64,000 nucleotides of DNA from Beijerinckiaceae bacterium (GTDB lineage Bacteria; Pseudomonadota; Alphaproteobacteria; Rhizobiales; Beijerinckiaceae). The notes beneath the pieces were generated by a model, which did no database searches, was not told where the DNA came from, and was given only the letters and a program-made list of their open reading frames with translations. A program made the position numbers and the translations under genes. Positions 15,879 to 24,796 of this stretch are shown here, one piece after another (within the stretch, counting starts at the first letter, position 1; each line of letters starts with the position of its first letter). The stretch lies in NCBI GenBank assembly GCA_947370975.1, contig CANBNG010000021.1, forward strand, positions 1 through 64,000. The letters run 5' to 3'.

Positions 15879-16358
15879 ATGGTTACCTTGCCTCGGGTTG
15901 TTTCCGGTTCCGAATGGTCAGGCCAGAACGTGTCATCTTCACCTCACCATAACACGACCTTTTGCCTCGTCGGCCTCGTCGCACTTGTGCTCGCAGGCTG
16001 TTCTACGGTGATCCCCTTGCCCGGGATCATCTCGCCGGAAGATGTCACGGGCTCGATTCGCGCATTTTCTTCCCCTCTGTCGCCCACACTCGGCCTTGAG
16101 GACTGGCGGCGTGCGGTTGCAGCCCTTGGCGTCGCGCTCGATCCACAGGGCAATGGAACGCGGGTTGCGTGGGACAATCCGCAATCGGGGCTCAAGGGCG
16201 CTTTCACCCCGGTCGGTGGGGTTTATCCAGCGCAAAATCGTATGTGCCGGGCGTTTCTGGGCGAGATCGGTCAAGATGAGGCGGTGCAGGGCACCGGCTG
16301 CCGGGACGCGAACGGCGACTGGACAGTGCTTGATGTAAAACCGTGGATCAGTGGCTGA
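15879..16358 (+). CDS. Lipoprotein with RT0821/Lpp0805-type surface-antigen domain
   Basis: A 159-residue predicted lipoprotein. The hydrophobic VGLVALVLAGC ends in a lipobox whose cysteine is followed by STV, so signal peptidase II processing is expected. The mature region carries the short beta domain seen in RT0821/Lpp0805 family surface proteins (WRRAVAALGVALDPQGNGTR, then AFTPVGGVYPAQNRMCRAFL and a C-terminal DGDW-like DANGDWTV). The role is unknown; such proteins resemble the 17-kDa surface antigen C-terminus. The start is uncertain because 28 residues precede the hydrophobic stretch; an internal GTG could be used. Confidence 0.75.
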   Translation: MVTLPRVVSGSEWSGQNVSSSPHHNTTFCLVGLVALVLAGCSTVIPLPGIISPEDVTGSIRAFSSPLSPTLGLEDWRRAVAALGVALDPQGNGTRVAWDNPQSGLKGAFTPVGGVYPAQNRMCRAFLGEIGQDEAVQGTGCRDANGDWTVLDVKPWISG

Positions 16359-16457
16359 AGCCAGCTTCTATCTTGCGTCTTGGCGGCCTTGACCCACATA
16401 AAGGTCAAGAAAAGAACGCTCGTGCCTTGATGGGCGGGCGGCAGATTGGGCCCATTC

Positions 16458-17432
16458 ATGCGTGATCCATATTCAGTGCTTGGGGTTGGCAAGGCGGCTT
16501 CGGCCGACGAGGTCAAGAAGGCCTTCCGCAAGCTCGCCAAGAAATATCATCCGGATCAGAACAAGAATGATCCGAAGACGCAGGAGAAATTTGCCGAGGC
16601 GTCCTCCGCCTACGAAATCCTGGGCGACGAGAAGAAGCGCGCGCAATTCGATCGCGGGGAAATAGACGCCGCCGGCAAGCCGCGCGGCTTTGAGGGCTTT
16701 GGCGCGGGTGCAGGGGGCAGGCGTGGCGCTGGCCCTGCGGGCGGCGCCGGCTTTGAAAATTTCGATTTCGATATTGGCGGTGGCCCCTTTGGCGGGCGCG
16801 CTGCTCCAGGCGCAGGCGCGGGACGTGCGGGCGGTTTCGATCCCGGCGATTTCTTCGACCTGTTTGGATCGCGCGGCGCGCGTGGACGTCAGCCCCAGCG
16901 CGGGCAGGATGTCGCCGAGAGCGTCACCATTTCCCTGAACGATTCCGTGCGCGGGACGAGCGTCCGCATCGGCTTGCCGACCGGCAAGATGGTGGATGTT
17001 GCGGTGCCCGCCGGTATGGAAGACGGCAAGCAGATCCGCCTCAAGGGGCAGGGCATGCCGGGCCAGGGCGGCGGGCCTGCGGGCGATGTCATGCTCACGG
17101 TGCGCGTGGCGCGCCATCCGTTTTTCCGGGTCGAGGGCCGCGACCTGCGGCTCGACCTGCCGCTCGCCCTGTACGAGGCCGTGCTTGGCGGCAAGGTCGA
17201 AGTGCCGACCCTTTCGGGCAAGGTGGAAATGTCAGTGCCGCCTGGCACCAATGGCGGGCGCACCATGCGCCTGCGTGGCAAGGGCCTGCCGGGCGACGAC
17301 GGGAAACCGGCGGGCGACCTGCTGGTGACGCTGCGCATTGTCCTGCCAGATGGCCCCGCGCCCGATCTGGAAGATCTCATGCGCAAGTGGCGGGCTGATC
17401 GCCCCTATGATCCGCGCAAGGACCTCGGCTGA
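16458..17432 (+). CDS. DnaJ-class co-chaperone (CbpA-like, no zinc finger)
   Basis: A 324-residue Hsp40. The J domain (1-70) contains HPD at 31-33, needed to stimulate the DnaK ATPase. It is followed by a long glycine/phenylalanine-rich linker (about 70-145) and two C-terminal substrate-binding beta domains (about 150-315). The four CxxCxGxG zinc repeats of DnaJ are absent, so it is the CbpA (type II) kind. ATG 16458 gives MRDPYSVLGV; a TTG four codons upstream is less likely. It converges with the anti-sigma gene 4 bp after its stop. Confidence 0.93.
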   Translation: MRDPYSVLGVGKAASADEVKKAFRKLAKKYHPDQNKNDPKTQEKFAEASSAYEILGDEKKRAQFDRGEIDAAGKPRGFEGFGAGAGGRRGAGPAGGAGFENFDFDIGGGPFGGRAAPGAGAGRAGGFDPGDFFDLFGSRGARGRQPQRGQDVAESVTISLNDSVRGTSVRIGLPTGKMVDVAVPAGMEDGKQIRLKGQGMPGQGGGPAGDVMLTVRVARHPFFRVEGRDLRLDLPLALYEAVLGGKVEVPTLSGKVEMSVPPGTNGGRTMRLRGKGLPGDDGKPAGDLLVTLRIVLPDGPAPDLEDLMRKWRADRPYDPRKDLG

Positions 17433-17436
17433 GCGG

Positions 17437-18336
17437 CTAGCGCAGGCTGTCCTTGAGCCTGTTCGCCCATGCGGTCATCTGGTCGCGCGGCGCCGTGCCC
17501 GTCAGCGCATAGGATGTATCGCCGGTCACGAAGGACGCAATCGTCAGTCCGCCGGTCTCGCGCATTGTGAGGCCCCCAGCGGGCGGCGTTTTTGTGCGCT
17601 CGATGGTCAGGCCGACGCGTCCCGAGCTCTCGCTCTCGAACAGGATGAAGGCGGCAAGCCCGGTCTCGCCCGGCGCCAAGCGCAGCCCCAGCTCTTGCAG
17701 GCCGGGCGGGGCCTTGGGCAACAGCAGGCCGAAGGCGGCGGGCCGCGCGAGCAAGGCCAGGGCGCGCAGGTCGTTGCCGGTGAGATCGAAGGGCAGGGTC
17801 GCAAGCGCACCAAAGGCGCGGTGGGCCTCGCTGGCCCGGCGGATCAGGCTTTGCCCCGGCATGATGCCCGCGCTCGCCTGCGCAACCGGCTGTGGCGAGA
17901 CCCCTTGGCGCAGCCCGTGCAACATCCCTGTCGCAATTAAGGCAAGCACAGCGCCGAGCCCCAGAACCGCCACGCCGATCTGGCGCAAACGGCTGCGCTT
18001 CAGGGAATCGGGCGACGCTTCTGCCATCGGACGGTTGAAGGCGCGCGGCGCTTTCAGGGCAGGCTCGGGCTCGCCCTCGACCACAGCGCGTGGAAAGGGC
18101 GCACGCGCATTTTCTCCCAAAGTCGCGGATAAAAGGGTCGGCACCGGTTCCTGCGCGATCCGGCTGAAGCCTGCGCGGATCAATTGCCCCTGCCGTCGCC
18201 AGACGTCGACGCGCGCTGCCGCATCTGGCCGCTGGCTCAGATAGGCCGCGATTTCATTCTGACGCGCATCGCCCAATTCGCCATCGAGAAAGGCGCAGAG
18301 TTCGGCATCGCTGACGGCAAATTTCGCGCCGCTCAT
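17437..18336 (-). CDS. Transmembrane anti-sigma factor
   Basis: A 299-residue protein. The N-terminal domain (about 1-60: DAELCAFLDGELGDARQNEI, then RVDVWRRQGQLIRAGF) resembles the anti-sigma domain of RsiW-like regulators but lacks the HxxxCxxC zinc ligands. A single membrane helix follows at about 119-139, and the C-terminal 155 residues should be periplasmic. It overlaps the ECF sigma gene by 4 bp, the usual sigma/anti-sigma layout. Signal-induced proteolysis or conformational change in the periplasmic part would release the sigma factor. The stimulus is unknown. Confidence 0.85.
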   Translation of the reverse strand: MSGAKFAVSDAELCAFLDGELGDARQNEIAAYLSQRPDAAARVDVWRRQGQLIRAGFSRIAQEPVPTLLSATLGENARAPFPRAVVEGEPEPALKAPRAFNRPMAEASPDSLKRSRLRQIGVAVLGLGAVLALIATGMLHGLRQGVSPQPVAQASAGIMPGQSLIRRASEAHRAFGALATLPFDLTGNDLRALALLARPAAFGLLLPKAPPGLQELGLRLAPGETGLAAFILFESESSGRVGLTIERTKTPPAGGLTMRETGGLTIASFVTGDTSYALTGTAPRDQMTAWANRLKDSLR

Positions 18337-18794
18337 TTCACGAGCCTCAGATGGGGCGGGCGGGCCGCCCCGCTGCTCGCGGCTTCCATGTGGCGCGCAA
18401 GCATTTGCCGCGTGGCGGCAAGGCGCCCCAGCAGGATGTTGCGGCTCACGCCCAGAATGTCGGCTGCCTCGTCATAGGAGAAGCTCTCCAGCGTCACGAG
18501 CAGCAGCGCCGCCCGATGTGCCAGCGGAAGCTCGCGCAAGCCACCCGCAATCGGCGTCAGCCCTTCGCTTTGCGCAGGGGGGCGTCCGTGCTGGAGATGG
18601 ATGAACGCGCCATAAAGGGCAGTCCGCAAGGCCACTTGCGAGGTGTAGGGCCCGGCGCGCAAGGTCGTATGGACGGCGCGCAGAACCATCTCATCGGCCT
18701 GTCGGGGGCCTGGTGTCTCTTGCGCACCCGTCAAGGCCACCGCAAAACGGCGCAGGCCGGGCAAGAGCTGGACGACGTCGCCTCGATTGCTCAC
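18333..18794 (-). CDS. ECF-type RNA polymerase sigma factor
   Basis: A 153-residue extracytoplasmic-function sigma factor. Region 4 is clear (LRELPLAHRAALLLVTLESF, SYDEAADILGVSRNILLGRL), a helix-turn-helix for the -35 element. Region 2 in the N-terminal half is weakly conserved but present (VVQLLPGLRRFAVALTGA, AYGAFIH-like LYGAFIHLQ). Start is GTG 18794 with AAAGGA 8 nt upstream. It is cotranscribed with its membrane anti-sigma factor and probably autoregulates; a 17-bp palindrome lies 42 bp upstream. Confidence 0.88.
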   Translation of the reverse strand: MSNRGDVVQLLPGLRRFAVALTGAQETPGPRQADEMVLRAVHTTLRAGPYTSQVALRTALYGAFIHLQHGRPPAQSEGLTPIAGGLRELPLAHRAALLLVTLESFSYDEAADILGVSRNILLGRLAATRQMLARHMEAASSGAARPPHLRLVK

Positions 18795-18835
18795 GAGATC
18801 TGTCCTTTGAGGTCATTCCCCATCCCAATCAATAT

Positions 18836-18852
18836 TTTAAGACGATCTTAAA
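18836..18852. promoter_or_regulatory. Perfect palindrome upstream of the ECF sigma gene
   Basis: TTTAAGA-CGA-TCTTAAA: 7-bp perfect arms around a 3-bp centre, AT-rich in a GC-rich setting. It lies between the divergent sigma gene (start 18794) and fabI (start 19031), so it could be an operator for either promoter. No T-run follows, so it is not a terminator for either strand. Confidence 0.5.
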
Positions 18853-19030
18853 TGCTTGCCTACGGGCCAGCGGCGCGGCTGGCGGGTATTTTTATTTGCA
18901 GGAGCAGGGAACCCTTTGCCAAGCTGCAGACGCTTGCCTTCGGGCCTCTCCTCCCTTAAACGCGGAGTATCTCAGGAGGTGCGCGGGCTTCAGGCTTCGA
19001 CGTCCCTCGGTTTACGTTTCCAGGACCAGC

Positions 19031-19861
19031 ATGACCCAGCCAGTCGATCACGCCGGTATTCTTTCCGGGAAGCGCGGCCTCGTTATGGGTGTCGCCAACA
19101 ATCGCTCGATCGCCTGGGGCATTGCCCGCGCGGCCAGCCTTGCCGGGGCAGAGCTTGCTTTCACGTTTCAGGGCGATGCGCTTGAAAAGCGCGTGCGTCC
19201 GCTTGCAGCCGAACTCGGCGCGCATGTGGTGGGGCATTGCGATGTCACTGACAGCGCCTCCATCGATGCTGTCTTTGCCGAAGTCGAGCGCCTCTGGGGC
19301 AGCATAGATTTCGTCGTTCATTGCATCGCCTTCTCCGACAAGGACGAGCTGACCGGCCGTTATGTCGAGACGACGGAAGCCAACTTCAACAAGTCGCTGA
19401 ACATCTCCTGCTATTCCTTCACGGCTGTCGCGCAGCGCGCGGAAAAGCTGATGACCAATGGCGGCTCGCTGCTCACGCTGTCTTATTACGGCGCTGAAAA
19501 GTGGATGCCCCATTACAATGTCATGGGTGTTGCCAAGGCCGCGCTGGAAGCCAGCGTGCGCTATCTTGCTGCCGATCTCGGCGAGAAGAATATCCGCGTG
19601 AACGCCATTTCGGCTGGCCCGATCAAGACGCTTGCCGCCTCCGGCATTGGCGACTTCCGCTACATTCTCAAGTGGAATGAATATAACGCGCCGCTGCGTC
19701 GCACGGTGACGATCGAGGAAGTCGGCGAGACCGCCGCCTTCCTGCTCTCCGACATGTCGCGTGGCATGACGGGCGAGATTCTTCACGTCGATGCGGGCTA
19801 TCATGTCGTTGGCATGAAGAACCCGTCCGCGCCCGATATCACGGTCGCCGGCAAGGAGTGA
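19031..19861 (+). CDS. fabI: Enoyl-[acyl-carrier-protein] reductase (NADH), FabI
   Basis: A 276-residue short-chain-dehydrogenase-like enzyme that catalyses the last reduction of each fatty-acid elongation cycle. The nucleotide motif is the FabI form GVANNRSIAWG at 20-30. The catalytic residues are Y152, Y162 and K169 (SYYGAEKWMPHYNVMGVAK; the Y-x6-K spacing distinguishes FabI from other SDRs). The triclosan-sensitive type is therefore expected. The frame is open far upstream to 18713, but ATG 19031 gives the family start MTQPVDHAGILSGKRGLVMG. The phosphatase gene follows by 46 bp and may be cotranscribed. Confidence 0.96.
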   Translation: MTQPVDHAGILSGKRGLVMGVANNRSIAWGIARAASLAGAELAFTFQGDALEKRVRPLAAELGAHVVGHCDVTDSASIDAVFAEVERLWGSIDFVVHCIAFSDKDELTGRYVETTEANFNKSLNISCYSFTAVAQRAEKLMTNGGSLLTLSYYGAEKWMPHYNVMGVAKAALEASVRYLAADLGEKNIRVNAISAGPIKTLAASGIGDFRYILKWNEYNAPLRRTVTIEEVGETAAFLLSDMSRGMTGEILHVDAGYHVVGMKNPSAPDITVAGKE

Positions 19862-19907
19862 CCGGTCGGGTGCTGCAGGATCCCAAGCGAGCCTCCAGAC
19901 CCGTGTC

Positions 19908-20510
19908 ATGATTGAACTGCGCCATCGTCTGATCTTCCTGCGTCACGGCGAAACCGCCTGGAACGTCGCCGGGCGGCTGCAGGGCCATGCCGACATTCCG
20001 TTGAACGCGAAGGGTCTCGCGCAGGCCGAAGATGCCGGCCGCACCATTGGCCGCATTGTCGGGCGCGAGAAAGCCCGCCTTGAGGCCTTCGATTTTGTTG
20101 CCTCTCCGCTTGTGCGCGCGCGCCGCACGATGGAGCTGGCGCGCGGCGCGCTCCGTCTCGATCCTTTCACCTATCGTCTCGAAGACAGGCTGATGGAAAT
20201 GTCCTTCGGTCGATGGGAAGGGCTGACCTGGCCCGAAGTGAAGCTGGACGATCCGACCATGGCGGCGCGGCGCGAGGCCGACAAATGGTCGCTCGTGCCA
20301 CCCGAGGGCGAAAGTTACGCGATGCTGTGTGACAGGCTCTCGCCCTGGCTCGGCGCAATCGCCTGCGATACGATTGCTGTCGCCCATGGCGGCGTCGCGC
20401 GTTGCCTCATGCATCTGCTCGGCGGCACGGCCACGGAACGCGCGCCAATGTCGGACATCTGGCAGGGGCGGGTGCTTGTTTTCGAGGCAGGAAAATATCG
20501 CTGGATATGA
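19908..20510 (+). CDS. Histidine phosphatase family protein (phosphoglycerate mutase-like)
   Basis: A 200-residue branch of the histidine phosphatase superfamily. RLIFLRHGETAWN carries the catalytic RHG, with the second core arginine in ASPLVRARRTMELA and the second core histidine in IAVAHGGVARCLM. FGRWEGLTWPEV is the usual acidic loop. It could be a broad-specificity phosphatase (GpmB/CobC-like) rather than a glycolytic mutase; the substrate is not predictable. It follows fabI on the same strand. Confidence 0.9.
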   Translation: MIELRHRLIFLRHGETAWNVAGRLQGHADIPLNAKGLAQAEDAGRTIGRIVGREKARLEAFDFVASPLVRARRTMELARGALRLDPFTYRLEDRLMEMSFGRWEGLTWPEVKLDDPTMAARREADKWSLVPPEGESYAMLCDRLSPWLGAIACDTIAVAHGGVARCLMHLLGGTATERAPMSDIWQGRVLVFEAGKYRWI

Positions 20511-20725
20511 AATCCAAGTCTCGGCGACGCAATCTCATTCAGGTGCCATTCAGAACCGTTCTGGAATAACATGTCTCGAGTTCGCGCAGGGATTCGGCGC
20601 GCGTGCGGCGGTGCAAAGGAGGACGTGCGTCTGACCTGACACGAGACGCAGTTCTCTCATAGCGAGAGCGCTGCAGGCAGCCGGTGCATGGCGGCTCCGG
20701 AGAGAAAGGCAGCCGACCCGGCAAC

Positions 20726-23700
20726 ATGACCCATCATCCCGACGACGTGCTCATCCATCCCGAAATCGCAACGCAGGCGCTAGCCGTGTTGCGTGGGTCC
20801 GTGCATCCCGAATTCTTGCGCGATGAAGTGCTCGCCGAAATTTTCGCAGACACCGTTGCCGCCCAGCCGACCGCCATTTGTCATATTGTCGAGGGCCAAA
20901 GCTTCACCTATGCCGAAGTTGATGCGGCGGCGACTGCGCTCGCGCGCGGGCTTCTGCGCCGTGGCGTTCGCCCGGGCGATGTCGTTGGCCTGTGGATGCC
21001 GCGCGGGGGTGAGCTTCTCGTCGCCCAGATTGCCATAGCCAAGACGGGCGCAGCCTGGCTGCCCTTCGATGCCGACGCCCCGCCCGAACGCATTGCCGTC
21101 TGTCTGCAAGATGCTGGCGCACGCCTGCTGTTTGTTGCGCCCGCCCATTCAGGCGCGCTCTCGCTCGACATGCCGTGCCCGCTCGTCAGCGCGCAGGATC
21201 TCGACGATCCCACCGACACGACTGAGGTCGATGCACGCGCGCTTGGCGCTCGTCCCGATCAGCCAGCCTATATGATCTACACGTCGGGCTCGACGGGCAC
21301 GCCCAAGGGCATTGTCATCACGGGCGCGAATATTTGCCACTATCTGCGCGCCGCCAATGAAGTCTACGGACTGACCGCGCGCGATATCGTCTTCCAGGGC
21401 GCGTCTGTCGCCTTCGATCTCTCGATGGAGGAGATCTGGGTTCCTTATCTTGTCGGCGCGCGCCTCTTTGTCGCGACGCCCAAGATCATGGGCGAGACCG
21501 ATAATCTGCCAGCCCTGATGGATGCCGCCGGTATCACCGTGCTCGATACGGTGCCAACCCTGCTTGCCATGCTGCCGCGCGACATTGCTTCCCTGCGCGT
21601 CATCATTCTGGGTGGTGAAGCCTGCCCGCCCTCGGTCGCCACGCGCTGGTGTCGGCCGGGCCGCAAGATCTTCAATAGCTATGGCCCGACCGAAGCCACC
21701 GTCGTTGCCACCGTATCCGAAGTCTTGCCCGGCGAGCCTGTCACCATCGGCGGGCCGATCCCAAATTACACCTGCTATGTCGCCGATGATGCGCTGACGC
21801 TTCTCGCGCGCGGCATCGAGGGCGAATTGCTGATCGGCGGTCCGGGCGTTGCGCGCGGCTATCTCAACCGGGCGGCGCTGACGGCAGAAAAATTCATCGC
21901 CAATCCGTTCGACGCCGACGGCAGCGACCCCGTGCTCTATCGCTCGGGCGATGCGGTGGTGATGGAGCCCAATGGCGACATTCTCTTTCGCGGCCGCATC
22001 GACGATCAGGTGAAGATCCGCGGTTTTCGTGTCGAGCTTGGCGAGATCGAATCCAAGCTCACCGATATTCCGGGGCTTGCCCATGCCGCAGTTGTGCTGC
22101 GCAACGACAATGGCATCGATCAGCTCGTCGCCTTTCTCGTCGCCGACAAGGCGGCGGAAGTTTCGCTTGAGCCGCGCAATCTGCGGATGCTTCTGCGCGA
22201 GCGGCTGCCGGCCTATATGGTGCCCGCGCGTTTTGAGAGCATCGATGAATTGCCGCGCCTGTCCTCGGGCAAGGTCAACCGCAATCAATTGAAGCGGCTG
22301 GAGCTGACAAGCCAGGGCGCAGCCGAAGAGCAGGAAGAGCCGCGCACACCGACCGAGGCCAAGCTTCTGGAGGCCGCCAAAGCGGTGCTGCCGCCCCAGG
22401 CCATCCCCTTCGATGCGGATTTCTTTACAGACCTTGGCGGGCATTCGCTGCTGGCCGCGCGTTTCGTGTCTATCATCCGCCAGACGCCGGGCCTTGCCGG
22501 CATCACCTTGCAGGACGTCTATGCAACGCGCTCGCTGCGCGCCATGGCCGAAATGCTCGACACGAAATTTGCCCATGTCGCGCAGCCGCGCGATCTGTCC
22601 TTCGTCCCGCCGCCGTTCCTGCGGCGTTTTCTCTGCGGCCTTGCGCAGGCTGCCGTGCTGCCGTTCATCATTGCACTGATGACGGCGCAATGGCTCGGCG
22701 TGTTCATTTCCTACATGCTGTTGACGAGCCCGGAAGCGAGCCTGATTTCGGAAATCGTCTCGCTGTTTGGAGTCTATGTCTGCATCAATATCGCGACCAT
22801 TGCTTTTGCCATCATCGGCAAATGGGCTTTGATCGGGCGCACAAAGCCCGGTCGCTATCCGCTCTGGGGCACGTATTATTTCCGCTGGTGGCTGGCACAG
22901 CGCCTGATTGGCCTGACCCATCTCAAATGGTTCCAGGCCTCGCCCTTGATGCGCGTCTATCTGCGCGCTATCGGCGCCAAGGTCGGCGATGACGCCATCA
23001 TCAGCGATATTGAATCGGGCGCGATCGACCTGATCGAATTTGGCGACGGGTGCTGCATCGGCGGCAAGGTCGAACTCGCCAATGCGCGCGTTGTTGGCAA
23101 TGAGCTCATCATCGATCGCATCGTCATCGGCAAGGATTGCTATGTCGGCTCGTCCTGCGTGATCGAGGGCGACGTCCAGCTCGGCGAAGGCGCCGAACTC
23201 AAGGATCTGACCTCCGTGCCTGACGGCACGCATGTTCCGGCCTTCGAGGTCTGGGACGGGTCGCCCGCGCGCAAGGTCGGCGTGAATAATCCAGCCGACA
23301 TGGAGGATTTTCCGCGCGCCTCGCTGACCCATCGCGCGCTTCAGACCTTCTGCTACACCGTTGCCATGCTCGCGATCCCGCCGATTGGCATGCTGCCGAT
23401 CTTCCCGGCCTTCTGGGTGTTCAACCAGATGGATGAATGGTTCGGCATCGCCGCGCTCGACCGCACGATCTACATGATGTCGATTCCGATTCTCGCCTGG
23501 CCGACGGCCTTTGCGATGGTTCTGGTGACGGTGGCCTTCATTGTCTGCGTGCGCTGGATTGTGCTGCCGCGCGTGAAAGAGGGCCGCTATTCGGTTCATT
23601 CCTGGTTCTATTTCCGCATGTGGACAGTGGCGCTTGCCACCGAAATCACGCTGGAGACTTTGACCTCGCTGTTTGCCACCATCTACATGCGCGCCTGGTA

Positions 23701-24772
23701 TCGCCTCATGGGCGCCAAGATCGGCAAGGGCGCTGAAATCTCCACCAATCTCGCGGGTCGTTTCGACCTTGTGGAAATCGGCGAGAAGAATTTCATCGCC
23801 GATGAAGTGATGCTGGGAGACGAGGACATTCGGCGTGGCTGGATGATCCTGAAAAAGGTGAAGACCGGCGCGCATGTGTTTGTCGGCAATGATGCGGTTG
23901 TGCCGCCGGGCTCGGATATTCCGGCAGGCGCGCTGATCGGCATCAAGTCGAAGCCGCCGGAAAACTGGGAGATGAGCGAGAACGACACCTGGTTTGGCTC
24001 GCCGCCCATCAAATTGCCCGTGCGCCAGAAGTTCGATGCCTTGAGCGCGAACTGGACCTATGAGCCCCCGTTCTGGAAGAAGCTCATGCGCGCATTGTTC
24101 GAGGCCGTGCATGTGTCGCTCTCGACCATGCTGTTCATCACCTTCGGCACCTGGGCGGTTGAATATTTCGGCCCCTCGCTGCTGGCGGGCGAATGGGGCA
24201 GTCTGTTTGTGAATTTCGTCGCAGCCTCCGTGCTGATCTCGGTCGCGGTTACGCTGGTCGTCGTTGCCTTCAAATGGGCGACGATGGGCCGCTATGAACC
24301 GATGGTGAAGCCGATGTGGTCATGGTGGGCGATGCGCACCGAGGCCGTGGCCGTGCTCTATTGGGGCCTTGCCGGCAAGGTCTTGATCGAACATTTGCGC
24401 GGCACGCCGTTCCTGCCCTGGGTGCTGCGCCTGTTTGGCACGCGCATGGGGCGCGGCGTCTACATGAACATGACCGACATCACGGAATTCGATTGCGTGA
24501 CTGTCGGCGATTTCGTGGCGCTCAACGGCAATTGCGCCTTGCAGACGCATCTCTATGAAGATCGCGTGATGAAGGTCGGCCGCGTCGTTGTGGGCAATGG
24601 CGTATCGATCGGCGCGAGCGCGACGGTGCTCTACGATACCCAGATCGGCGATTTTGCGCGCCTCGGGCCGCTCACCATCGTCATGAAGGGCGAGCATATT
24701 CCAGCCCATACGGAATGGATCGGCGCCCCCGCCCAGCCGGCTGCAGCGCGTGAGGTGCGGGCTGCGGGGTAG
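20726..24772 (+). CDS. Pls/PosA family single-module NRPS with six membrane segments (possible cationic homopolyamino-acid synthetase)
   Basis: A 1348-residue protein. Residues about 30-530 are an adenylation domain with YTSGSTGTPKG at 185, NSYGPTEATV, YRSGD, and the catalytic lysine K516 in SSGKVNRNQL. A carrier domain follows with phosphopantetheine serine S574 in DLGGHSLLAA. Then come three repeats, each a pair of membrane helices (about 631-703, 872-948, 1125-1188) followed by a soluble left-handed beta-helix-like domain. This is the architecture of epsilon-poly-lysine synthetase (Pls) and the TIGR02353 family, in which the tandem C-terminal domains join aminoacyl units at the membrane. 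Start is ATG 20726; GTG 20684 is possible. The product is not known. Confidence 0.9.
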   Translation: MTHHPDDVLIHPEIATQALAVLRGSVHPEFLRDEVLAEIFADTVAAQPTAICHIVEGQSFTYAEVDAAATALARGLLRRGVRPGDVVGLWMPRGGELLVAQIAIAKTGAAWLPFDADAPPERIAVCLQDAGARLLFVAPAHSGALSLDMPCPLVSAQDLDDPTDTTEVDARALGARPDQPAYMIYTSGSTGTPKGIVITGANICHYLRAANEVYGLTARDIVFQGASVAFDLSMEEIWVPYLVGARLFVATPKIMGETDNLPALMDAAGITVLDTVPTLLAMLPRDIASLRVIILGGEACPPSVATRWCRPGRKIFNSYGPTEATVVATVSEVLPGEPVTIGGPIPNYTCYVADDALTLLARGIEGELLIGGPGVARGYLNRAALTAEKFIANPFDADGSDPVLYRSGDAVVMEPNGDILFRGRIDDQVKIRGFRVELGEIESKLTDIPGLAHAAVVLRNDNGIDQLVAFLVADKAAEVSLEPRNLRMLLRERLPAYMVPARFESIDELPRLSSGKVNRNQLKRLELTSQGAAEEQEEPRTPTEAKLLEAAKAVLPPQAIPFDADFFTDLGGHSLLAARFVSIIRQTPGLAGITLQDVYATRSLRAMAEMLDTKFAHVAQPRDLSFVPPPFLRRFLCGLAQAAVLPFIIALMTAQWLGVFISYMLLTSPEASLISEIVSLFGVYVCINIATIAFAIIGKWALIGRTKPGRYPLWGTYYFRWWLAQRLIGLTHLKWFQASPLMRVYLRAIGAKVGDDAIISDIESGAIDLIEFGDGCCIGGKVELANARVVGNELIIDRIVIGKDCYVGSSCVIEGDVQLGEGAELKDLTSVPDGTHVPAFEVWDGSPARKVGVNNPADMEDFPRASLTHRALQTFCYTVAMLAIPPIGMLPIFPAFWVFNQMDEWFGIAALDRTIYMMSIPILAWPTAFAMVLVTVAFIVCVRWIVLPRVKEGRYSVHSWFYFRMWTVALATEITLETLTSLFATIYMRAWYRLMGAKIGKGAEISTNLAGRFDLVEIGEKNFIADEVMLGDEDIRRGWMILKKVKTGAHVFVGNDAVVPPGSDIPAGALIGIKSKPPENWEMSENDTWFGSPPIKLPVRQKFDALSANWTYEPPFWKKLMRALFEAVHVSLSTMLFITFGTWAVEYFGPSLLAGEWGSLFVNFVAASVLISVAVTLVVVAFKWATMGRYEPMVKPMWSWWAMRTEAVAVLYWGLAGKVLIEHLRGTPFLPWVLRLFGTRMGRGVYMNMTDITEFDCVTVGDFVALNGNCALQTHLYEDRVMKVGRVVVGNGVSIGASATVLYDTQIGDFARLGPLTIVMKGEHIPAHTEWIGAPAQPAAAREVRAAG

Positions 24773-24796
24773 GGGTTGTTGTGTCTGCGCGGCCAG

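Noticed and set aside
21149..24112. A 987-residue open frame on the minus strand opposite the NRPS
   Set aside because: It lacks any recognisable domain, is composed of His/Arg/Asp-rich low-information sequence typical of antisense frames in GC-rich DNA, and the plus-strand NRPS is unambiguous.
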